A DNA stretch of 13,500 nucleotides from JAAXQD01 sp032126435 (GTDB lineage: Bacteria; Desulfobacterota; Desulfobacteria; Desulfobacterales; UBA11574). This document shows positions 1 through 6,003 of this stretch, piece after piece. The notes beneath the pieces are model-generated. The model was not told the origin of the DNA. It did not search any database and worked only from the letters and a program-made list of their open reading frames with translations. The DNA lies in contig JAQBBE010000077.1 in assembly GCA_032126435.1 (NCBI GenBank), forward strand, positions 1 to 13,500, in the 5' to 3' direction. Position 1 is the first letter of the stretch. Each line of letters begins with the position of its first letter. Position numbers and translations under genes: made by a program.

Positions 1-2624
1 ATCTCTTCCAAATAGTAGCATTCGATGATATCGCCAATCTTGATATCATTGTAATTTTTTATTCCGATTCCGCATTCATAGCCGGTTTGTACTTCTTTGG
101 TGTCGTCTTTGAAATGCCGAAGGGAAGCAATCTTGCCTTCATAAGAAACCACCCAATCTCTCAGGATGCGCGCGAGCTGTCCCCGCTCTATTTTGCCCTC
201 GGTTACATAGCAGCCTGCGATGGTTCCGATTTTGGGGATGTGGAATACTTCCCGAACTTCAGCTCTGCCCAGGGTCCTTTCTTCAAAGGTTGACGACATC
301 ATGCCGACGATGGCGCCCTTGATGTCTTTGATGATATTGTAAATGATGTTATAAAACCGTATGTCTACATTTTCTTCACTGGCCAGCGTCTGGATTTTTG
401 AGCTCGGACGGATATTGAAACCGATAATGATGGCATTGGAAACCGCGGCAAGGGAAATATCCGATTCGTTCAAGGCGCCGGTCGCTGAGTGGATCACATT
501 GATTCGGACTTCCTCGTTGGAAAGTTTTGTCAATGCGTCGGTAAGGGCCTCGATGGAACCGTGAACATCGGCCTTTATAATGAGGTTCAGAGCTTTGACT
601 TCATTCTTCTGCAGCTGCTCATAAAGTTTTTCCAGGCTTAATCTGCTGGTTTTGGTCAGTTCTTTTGATCGCTGCTTCTGAATTCGATGCGCACTCACCT
701 GCTTTGCGTCTTTCTCGTCTGCCAGGACAATCATTTCATCTCCTGCGTTGGGAACACCGGAAAGACCGATGATTTCCACCGGAATTGACGGACCGGCAGA
801 CGTTAGCTGTTTCCCTCTATCGTTCAGCAAGGCACGGACTTTACCGTAGTGTATCCCACAGACCACAGAGTCGTGGAGTTTAAGGGTCCCTTGTTGCACC
901 AGGACAGTGGCGACAGGGCCTCTGCCCGCATCCAGCTTGGATTCAATCACGTGGCCCTGGGCCAGCCGATCCGGGTTGGCTTTAAGTTCCAAGATTTCAG
1001 CCTGGAGGAGCACCATTTCAAGCAGATCGTCAATCCCCCGATTCTCCTTAGCAGAAACCTGGACAAAGATGGTATCGCCCCCCCAATCCTCACGCACAAG
1101 TCCAACATCGGCAAGTTCACGCTGGACACGCTCGGGATCGGCGTCCGGTTTGTCAATTTTATTAATGGCCACAATGATCGGCACTCCCGCGACTTTGGCG
1201 TGGTTAATCGCTTCCACGGTCTGGGGCATGACGCCGTCGTCGGCGGCGACAACAAGAATCACCAGATCCGTAATCTTGGCGCCGCGGGACCGCATTTCAG
1301 TAAACGCTTCATGCCCCGGCGTATCCAGAAAGACAATCTGTCCTTTTTCGGTTACGACATGATAGGCTCCGATGTGTTGTGTAATACCTCCGGCTTCATT
1401 TTCGGTGACTTTGGTTTTTCGGATCACATCGAGAAGAGATGTCTTGCCATGATCCACATGTCCCATTATGGTAACCACCGGCGGTTTGGATATGAGTTTG
1501 TCGGGGTCATCCTCTTCTACCCTTAACACCACGTCTTCTTCAAAAGAGGCTTTTTCCAGCTCATAATCGAATTCTCCCGCGACAAGGACGGCGGTATCAA
1601 AGTCTATGATTTGATTAACCGTTGCCATAACCCCCAGATCCATCAGTTTTTTGATCATTTCACTGGCTTTTATCCCCATACGTTTTGCCAGATCAGACAG
1701 GGCGATGGTGTCATCAATTTTTACCCGGCGTTTAATGGCTTTGGGGATGGTTATCAACGGTTTTTGCTTGGCTATCGTTGTTTTTCCCTTGGCCATCTTC
1801 CGGCCTTTTCGGGTTCGATGCGCTCGGGTGTATAGATCCGCCCCCTCGACAACCTCCTTTTTGCGGAAGGAGATTTTCTTTTTGAAAAATTTTCTGTCCC
1901 TAATGCCTTCTCCCTCAGGTTTTTCTTCCAGTTTTGCCTTCTTTTTTTTGTCTTTTCCAGGCACATCTACGACGGGTATTTTGGTTTCAGGCGCGTCTTT
2001 TAATGGTACAGGTGTTTCTGACACCTTTGCTTCAAGTACAGGAACCCGGGTTTTTTTAATCTCAGGGGCTTTTTTTTCAGGCGGTGGCGTTACAGGGAGT
2101 TTTATAATTTTTGCCGGCGTTTCTTTTAGGAATTTTTTAGGTCGTTTCTTCGGTTTTAACGGCTTGACAACCTTTACGGGTTTCCCTTCCTTTTTTGTAA
2201 GGGCGGTCGGTGTAATATGGTCTTCAGGGGCATCAACTTTTTTCAGGGGTTTTTGTTCTGAGACCGCTTTCATCTCAAGCGCCATTTTTGCGGCATCTTG
2301 TTTTTTCTCCTCTTGGGGTTCTTTTTCGGCCACGTGTTCTTTTTCTTCGGGCAGAGATTCCGGTTTTGCATCCGCTTCTACACGAATAGGCACTTCCCGG
2401 ACGCGTTTTTTGCGTCTCCGGATAATTGTCGGCTTTATACGTGTTTCTTCTATCTCCTTGGCCGGTATTCCAAGAATATTTTTTCTGATTTTAGCCACGG
2501 TATCGTCATCCAGAGAACTCATATGGCTTTTTACCTGAATGTCCATACTCCGCATCTTTTCGAGCAGCACTTTATTGGTCATGTTAAGATCCCTGGCAAG
2601 TTCATATGCTCTGATCTTTGCCAT
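1..2624 (-). CDS. infB: Translation initiation factor IF-2 (3' end cut by window edge)
   Basis: IF-2 is the GTPase that brings fMet-tRNA to the 30S subunit and promotes 50S joining. 874 codons are visible, ending in ...ECYYLEE, so probably only a few residues are missing. The start is ATG at 2624 (MAKIRAYELA) behind a G-rich ribosome binding site (AGGGGGG); another ATG at 2628 is out of frame. Domains: IF2_N helix bundle at about residues 1-52; a long Lys/Pro/Glu-rich linker at about 55-300; a second IF2_N-like module from about 303; then the GTPase domain with G1 GHVDHGKT (388-395), G3 DTPGH (434-438) and G4 NKID (488-491), followed by the beta-barrel and C1/C2 fMet-tRNA-binding regions. It is the last visible gene of rimP-nusA-infB, 110 bases after nusA. 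The low-complexity linker creates long spurious plus-strand open frames. Confidence 0.97.
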   Translation of the reverse strand, partial: MAKIRAYELARDLNMTNKVLLEKMRSMDIQVKSHMSSLDDDTVAKIRKNILGIPAKEIEETRIKPTIIRRRKKRVREVPIRVEADAKPESLPEEKEHVAEKEPQEEKKQDAAKMALEMKAVSEQKPLKKVDAPEDHITPTALTKKEGKPVKVVKPLKPKKRPKKFLKETPAKIIKLPVTPPPEKKAPEIKKTRVPVLEAKVSETPVPLKDAPETKIPVVDVPGKDKKKKAKLEEKPEGEGIRDRKFFKKKISFRKKEVVEGADLYTRAHRTRKGRKMAKGKTTIAKQKPLITIPKAIKRRVKIDDTIALSDLAKRMGIKASEMIKKLMDLGVMATVNQIIDFDTAVLVAGEFDYELEKASFEEDVVLRVEEDDPDKLISKPPVVTIMGHVDHGKTSLLDVIRKTKVTENEAGGITQHIGAYHVVTEKGQIVFLDTPGHEAFTEMRSRGAKITDLVILVVAADDGVMPQTVEAINHAKVAGVPIIVAINKIDKPDADPERVQRELADVGLVREDWGGDTIFVQVSAKENRGIDDLLEMVLLQAEILELKANPDRLAQGHVIESKLDAGRGPVATVLVQQGTLKLHDSVVCGIHYGKVRALLNDRGKQLTSAGPSIPVEIIGLSGVPNAGDEMIVLADEKDAKQVSAHRIQKQRSKELTKTSRLSLEKLYEQLQKNEVKALNLIIKADVHGSIEALTDALTKLSNEEVRINVIHSATGALNESDISLAAVSNAIIIGFNIRPSSKIQTLASEENVDIRFYNIIYNIIKDIKGAIVGMMSSTFEERTLGRAEVREVFHIPKIGTIAGCYVTEGKIERGQLARILRDWVVSYEGKIASLRHFKDDTKEVQTGYECGIGIKNYNDIKIGDIIECYYLEE

Positions 2625-2694
2625 CCATCCCCCCTATTGGTTAGAATTGAGAGGAAATCCTCGAACAAAGTCTTTCCCCCTAATCGAATTCCTT

Positions 2695-2736
2695 TTATTT
2701 GCAGTTTTTGAGTGCTTTAGCAAGAGCATTATTCTC
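2695..2736 (-). pseudogene. Possible ylxR 3'-end remnant between nusA and infB
   Basis: ylxR often lies between nusA and infB but there is no room for it here. In the 110-base gap, a frame overlapping the nusA stop codon reads ENNALAKALKNCK and then stops. This resembles the Leu/Ala/Lys-rich C-terminal end of YlxR proteins (inference from memory of the family). Upstream of it, this frame runs into nusA in the wrong phase. A deletion joining the end of nusA to the end of ylxR would explain it; chance is equally possible for 13 codons. Confidence 0.2.
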
Positions 2737-4150
2737 ACGGATCGATGGGATCTGATCCCTCATTATCCGGCGGTAAAACTTGTCCGGATGTATTCTCGTC
2801 ATTCATCGATTTTTCTTCAGAGGCTTTGGGCACATCCGAACCATCTGAAGTTCCATGGTCATCGATTTCCCCGTTCGCTAAAGCCTCCTTGGATGTTTCA
2901 TCGACCTCATCCACGCTCAACATATGGGCTTTCGCGGTTTCAATAAGTTGGATGGCGTCTTCTTCAGTAATATCTCTAATTTGGGTTAGATCTTCCACAG
3001 AAGCCTTGCATAGTTCCTCTGCAGAAAAAAAGCCCTTTTCATACAGTGCGTCCGCCAAACTAATTCCAACTTCCGGCAGCGATACCAGAGAGTCATATCC
3101 GTCTTGCATTGCATTGCTGTATCGTGTTTCACTGATGACATCGAGATGCCATTTCGTCAGTTTTGAAGCCAGCCGGACGTTTTGTCCTTTTTTCCCGATG
3201 GCGATTGAAAGGAATTCATCCGGGACAATGACCTCCATGGAATTATTTTCCTCATCGATAATCACTCTGGATATTTCGGCAGGTGAAAGTGCCTTGCACA
3301 CAAATTTTGCAGGATCGATATGCCAGGGTATAATATCTATTTTTTCACCCCTTAGCTCCTGAACCACGTTCTGAACACGACTGCCTTTCATGCCGACACA
3401 GGCGCCGACCGGGTCTATATCAGAATCGTTTGAAGCCACCGAAAATTTTGCCCGGATTCCAGGTTCCCGGGCCGCACCCATAATGGTAACGATCCCTTCA
3501 TTAATCTCGGGCACTTCTGTTTTAAAAAGCGCAGTCAGAAATTCAGGATGCGTTCTCGAAAGAATGATCTGCGGGCCGCGTGTGTCATGAAGTACATCCA
3601 TGATTAACGCCCGGATTCGATCCCCCCGTCTATAGGATTCCTTGGGGATTTGTTCCCGATTCGGAAGGATGCCTTCTGTTTGGCCCAGATTAACAATAAT
3701 ATCACCTCGGTCGAAGCGTTGGACAATTCCGTTTATTATTTCACCCTTTCGGTCGATAAAACTGCCGTAGACCGCATCCTGTTCCGCATCTTTCATTTTT
3801 TGTATGATGACCTGCTTGGCAGACTGTGCGGCAATACGACCAAAGGTGGCGGTGTCCATTTTTGTTCCGAGACTGTCGCCGATTTCACATTCCGGATCCA
3901 ACTTGCGTCCCTCTTCAAGGCTGATTTGAATGTCGGGTTCTGTCACAACCTCAGCAACATCCTTGAACTGGAAGACCTCGATTTCACCGGTCGATTCATT
4001 GTATTGAACTTCAACATCGACCTTGTTTCCGAATTTTTTTCTTGCGGCAGATCCAAGTGCCTCTTCAAGGGCCTTGATGAGTATGTCACGATCAATACCC
4101 TTGTCTCGACTCACCTGTTCGACGACACGTTTGATATCCGAGATAAACAT
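2735..4150 (-). CDS. nusA: Transcription termination/antitermination factor NusA
   Basis: NusA binds RNA polymerase and nascent RNA and modulates pausing, intrinsic termination and antitermination. The 471-residue product has the full family layout: N-terminal RNAP-binding domain (about 1-125), S1 domain (about 135-200, starting GEIINGIVQRFDRGD), KH1 (around 248-273, VGACVGMKGSRVQ) and KH2 (around 314-338, SIAIGKKGQNVRLASK). One helix-hairpin-helix acidic-repeat-like segment follows (about 355-408). The tail after 410 is acidic and low complexity, and it lacks the second acidic repeat of the E. coli protein. The start ATG has GGAG seven bases upstream. It lies between rimP (138-base gap) and infB, the standard order. 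In E. coli, NusA feeds back on this operon; a terminator-bearing leader upstream of rimP makes similar control plausible here. Confidence 0.97.
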   Translation of the reverse strand: MFISDIKRVVEQVSRDKGIDRDILIKALEEALGSAARKKFGNKVDVEVQYNESTGEIEVFQFKDVAEVVTEPDIQISLEEGRKLDPECEIGDSLGTKMDTATFGRIAAQSAKQVIIQKMKDAEQDAVYGSFIDRKGEIINGIVQRFDRGDIIVNLGQTEGILPNREQIPKESYRRGDRIRALIMDVLHDTRGPQIILSRTHPEFLTALFKTEVPEINEGIVTIMGAAREPGIRAKFSVASNDSDIDPVGACVGMKGSRVQNVVQELRGEKIDIIPWHIDPAKFVCKALSPAEISRVIIDEENNSMEVIVPDEFLSIAIGKKGQNVRLASKLTKWHLDVISETRYSNAMQDGYDSLVSLPEVGISLADALYEKGFFSAEELCKASVEDLTQIRDITEEDAIQLIETAKAHMLSVDEVDETSKEALANGEIDDHGTSDGSDVPKASEEKSMNDENTSGQVLPPDNEGSDPIDP

Positions 4151-4288
4151 TCATTTTCTCCAATATTATTTATTTCACCCACACATAACAGTTTGACAAA
4201 CCGTCTGTTTTGCGTGCCATGCACATTTTTGGGCTCGATATCGCCGGCAAAAGACGTTTAAAGGGTTCATTGTCGGCGGCGTATAAAT
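4151..4288 (-). other. rimP-nusA intergenic spacer
   Basis: 138 bases without an open frame of interest. It contains an 11-base palindrome (GTTTG-A-CAAAC) and, at its downstream end, the nusA ribosome binding site GGAG. No terminator is visible, so nusA is probably cotranscribed with rimP. Confidence 0.5.
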
Positions 4289-4759
4289 TTATGGTATCCT
4301 TTTGTCGATTAGCCGGGCCATTATAACTTCCTCATGGGGAATCGTTACGGTTTGATCATTGATCGATAAATTTATCAGACCTTCCGAAATGCCCAACAAT
4401 ACACCTTTGAATCTATTTTTGCCGTCAATGGGCCGACGGGTTCGAACCTGTACGCGATTTCCTTTGAATTTCTCAAAATCAGTTTTTTCCGCCAGCGGTC
4501 GATTCGGCCCGGGCGATGAGACTTCCAAACGATATGGCCCTGTATTTTCTAAATATACATCCAGCAGATCGTTCGATTGACGACTTATATATATGCAATC
4601 ATCAAGGGTTACCCCGCCGGGCCTGTCGATGTAAAGACGGAGTGTCCTGCCGCCCGCCTCACGCTGATACTCAACACAAATCAACTCCATCCCCTCGGCT
4701 GAGAACAACGGTTCGAGCAAATCTTTTACCCGGGCGACAATTTTCTTCTCATTGGCCAA
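4289..4759 (-). CDS. rimP: Ribosome maturation factor RimP
   Basis: RimP assists assembly of the 30S subunit. The 156-residue product is normal length for the family. The N-terminal alpha/beta domain (about 5-85) ends in the family signature LEVSSPGPNRPL (78-89). A C-terminal SH3-like barrel follows (about 90-155). The only usable start is TTG at 4759 (reading MANEKKIVAR). No in-frame ATG or GTG lies between it and the upstream stop, and the nearest Shine-Dalgarno-like GGAG is about 15 bases away, so initiation looks weak. It is the first gene of rimP-nusA-infB. A strong intrinsic terminator sits about 90 bases upstream on the same strand, so reading into rimP needs either a promoter after it or readthrough. 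Confidence 0.95.
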   Translation of the reverse strand: MANEKKIVARVKDLLEPLFSAEGMELICVEYQREAGGRTLRLYIDRPGGVTLDDCIYISRQSNDLLDVYLENTGPYRLEVSSPGPNRPLAEKTDFEKFKGNRVQVRTRRPIDGKNRFKGVLLGISEGLINLSINDQTVTIPHEEVIMARLIDKRIP

Positions 4760-4851
4760 AGACCGATGGTTATGCTCCTGGCGTTTTCCCTTGACTTTTT
4801 GTCTCGTTTTTTTTCCCTTTGACCGTTCAACGGCCTTTTAACTTGCGCTCC

Positions 4852-4884
4852 CAAAAAAAAACAAAAACGGGCTGTCGCCCGTTT
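4852..4884 (-). terminator. Intrinsic terminator upstream of rimP
   Basis: A perfect 8-bp stem AAACGGGC/GCCCGTTT (4865-4872 with 4877-4884) has a 4-base loop. On the minus strand it is followed by a long T tract (TTTTTG then nine T). The T tract is only on the minus-strand side, so it stops transcription coming from the tRNA/leader side about 90 bases before the rimP start. It could be the end of a small RNA or a transcription attenuator for rimP-nusA-infB. Confidence 0.85.
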
Positions 4885-4885
4885 C

Positions 4886-4952
4886 TTCTCATTCAGGTAG
4901 ATCTTATTGTGGATAGGAAAACTTTACCTGTTCATTTAATTACCCATGAGAA
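4886..4952 (-). ncRNA. Structured leader or small RNA ending at the pre-rimP terminator
   Basis: Directly upstream of the terminator are two nested perfect pairings: TTCTCAT/ATGAGAA (4886-4892 with 4946-4952) enclosing CAGGTA/TACCTG (4894-4899 with 4925-4930). With the terminator this gives a compact structured transcript of about 100 nt. A promoter-like sequence just upstream (4957-4986) would start it at about the outer stem. No Rfam family was recognised. It could be a rimP-operon attenuator or an independent small RNA. Confidence 0.4.
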
Positions 4953-4956
4953 AAAA

Positions 4957-4986
4957 ATTAAATCCAAACCACACGTACATTGCCAA
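4957..4986 (-). promoter_or_regulatory. Candidate sigma70-type promoter for the rimP leader
   Basis: On the minus strand, TTGGCA (4981-4986) and TTTAAT (4957-4962) are separated by 18 bases. Each differs from consensus at one position. It would give a transcript through the nested hairpins and the terminator towards rimP. Confidence 0.4.
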
Positions 4987-5207
4987 AATCTACGCTCAGC
5001 AACCGAGGCCTTTGAAAAACGTTCCCTTTCGTTCAATCCCTGCGACAGTCTCAAATTTTAATCCTTAAGATACTCCATGCCCCTCGCATTTTCGGGAAGC
5101 TTGACAGCTTTCCAATTCTGCAATCCTGCAGAATTGCCCGTGGTCTTGAACAAGATTGAACACGCTTCAAGGGCCTCTAACCTTTATAACAAAAAGGCGA
5201 CCTTTAG
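4987..5207. other. Non-coding region between the rimP leader and tRNA-Gly
   Basis: About 220 bases with no credible gene. It holds a perfect 9-bp inverted repeat CAATTCTGC/GCAGAATTG (5113-5121 with 5128-5136), next to a smaller one AAGCT/AGCTT (5097-5101 with 5106-5110). A minus-strand frame of 41 codons (5061-5183) has protein-like composition, ends in GMEYLKD, and has no start codon before that final Met. The whole block may be a dispersed intergenic repeat or an ncRNA; this cannot be decided from one copy. Confidence 0.4.
5186..5205 (-). terminator. Weak terminator-like hairpin after tRNA-Gly
   Basis: On the minus strand, two bases after the tRNA CCA, AAAGG-TCG-CCTTT is followed by TTGTT. 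The stem is only 5 bp, so this is a marginal intrinsic terminator or a processing element. Confidence 0.35.
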
Positions 5208-5282
5208 TGGAGCGGGCAACGAGATTTGAACTCGCGACTCCAAGCTTGGGAAGCTTGTACTCTACCACTGAGTTATGCCCGC
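5208..5282 (-). tRNA. tRNA-Gly (anticodon CCC)
   Basis: The 75-nt cloverleaf includes an encoded CCA. The acceptor stem GCGGGCA pairs with TGCCCGC, and the discriminator base is T. The D arm is ACTCAGTGGTAGAGT. The anticodon stem CAAGC/GCTTG encloses the loop TTCCCAA, giving anticodon CCC, which reads glycine GGG codons. The T arm contains GAGTTCAAATCTC, with TTCAAAT as its loop. It stands alone between the MerR gene and the rimP operon, with its own promoter. Confidence 0.95.
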
Positions 5283-5298
5283 TAACTAATCGAAAATA

Positions 5299-5327
5299 AA
5301 ATTATTACAAAAAATATGCATTGTCAA
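5299..5327 (-). promoter_or_regulatory. Sigma70-type promoter of tRNA-Gly
   Basis: On the minus strand, a perfect TTGACA (5322-5327) is followed, after 17 bases of very A/T-rich DNA, by TAATTT (5299-5304). That places the start about 10 bases before the mature tRNA 5' end. The -10 box is weaker than the -35 box. Confidence 0.6.
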
Positions 5328-5381
5328 TATTTTTCAATAATAAATTTTTGCGTTTTTCTAACAAATCAGAATTGATAGAGA

Positions 5382-5729
5382 TTAAATTAAAAGATCTCGG
5401 ATTTTTTGAAGTTCCAGGCGGATTTCCTCGAGGGTGTTGACGGAGGGTTTTTCCTTTTTCTCAGCGGGTGTTGTTTTCAAATGTTGTTTTGCGCCTTGAA
5501 TCGTAAATTTTTTTTCATACAGGAGATGTTTGATCTTCAAAATCAGCTCAACATCTTTTTTCCGGTACAATCTCTGTCCTGAAGGCGTCCGTTTGGGTTT
5601 AATCTTTTTGAACTCAGACTCCCAAAACCTTAAAACATACGCAGGAACACGCACGATGGCACTGACTTCCCCGACTTTGAAGTACAGTTTGTCTGGCAAT
5701 TCTTTTTGATAAGATGTGTTGTTCTGCAT
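5382..5729 (-). CDS. Small MerR-family transcriptional regulator
   Basis: The 115-residue product has a MerR-type winged helix-turn-helix: KLYFKVGEVSAIVRVPAYVLRFWE (about 14-37) is the recognition unit and RTPSGQRLYRKKDV (47-60) is the wing. A short C-terminal helix (about 98-115, LEEIRLELQKIRDLL) is likely the dimer coiled coil. There is no effector-binding domain and no Cys metal site, so it is not a classic metal sensor. This short type commonly follows pheST, often with ihfA between, in related bacteria (established pattern; ihfA is absent here). The start ATG lacks a clear ribosome binding site. Its targets are unknown. A palindromic element separates it from pheT, which may have uncoupled it from that operon. 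Confidence 0.88.
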   Translation of the reverse strand: MQNNTSYQKELPDKLYFKVGEVSAIVRVPAYVLRFWESEFKKIKPKRTPSGQRLYRKKDVELILKIKHLLYEKKFTIQGAKQHLKTTPAEKKEKPSVNTLEEIRLELQKIRDLLI

Positions 5730-5790
5730 CTTGAAGTTGCCGGTTTTGCAAACGGTCAGAAAACGAATCGGTTTGCGCGCGTTTAGGGTT

Positions 5791-5980
5791 GATGGTCTCG
5801 TAAAAAGTCCGTTTTGCTCGCTCAGTGACCATTTGGGGGCGTTTCAAACTGTGCTGCTAAATTTCAAGAACTCGTCGCAAGCTCCTCAAACAGCTTGAAA
5901 TTTTTAACGCATCACCGCTTGAAACACTGGATCCCCAAATGATCAGATATCGCTCACAAAAGACTTTTTACGAGTTTGTC
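5791..5980. mobile_element. MITE-like palindromic element between pheT and the MerR gene
   Basis: A roughly 190-bp element whose two halves are mostly reverse complements. Perfect arm pairs are CTCGTAAAAAGTC (5797-5809) with GACTTTTTACGAG (5962-5974), CATTTGGGG (5830-5838) with CCCCAAATG (5933-5941), and AAATTTCAAG (5859-5868) with CTTGAAATTT (5894-5903). All are centred near 5881-5886. The direct repeat AGGGTT flanks it at 5785-5790 and 5981-5986, as expected for a 6-bp target duplication. No coding sequence is present, so it would be a non-autonomous element or a large intergenic hairpin. Confidence 0.7.
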
Positions 5981-6003
5981 AGGGTTAAATGCCTTAACAA
6001 AGA

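Noticed and set aside
1651..2538. Long plus-strand open frame (295 codons) opposite infB, and similar frames at 849-1526 and 907-1362
   Set aside because: They are antisense to the conserved IF-2 coding frame; Ser/Phe-rich composition reflects the Lys/Glu-rich linker read backwards.
2745..4261. Plus-strand open frames opposite nusA (2745-3362, 3650-4261)
   Set aside because: They lie antisense to a complete, well-conserved NusA and match no recognisable family.
4852..5070. 6S RNA or tmRNA between rimP and tRNA-Gly
   Set aside because: No tmRNA ends or tag frame are present, and I could not fold the long closing stem with central bubble expected of 6S RNA.
5061..5183. 41-codon minus-strand frame as a small gene
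   Set aside because: There is no ATG, GTG or TTG start except the Met six codons before the stop, and no ribosome binding site; kept only as part of the unexplained block.
5614..5898. Frames across the palindromic element (5614-5847 minus, 5716-5898 plus)
   Set aside because: They run through inverted-repeat sequence, overlap the MerR gene in other frames and have no family resemblance.
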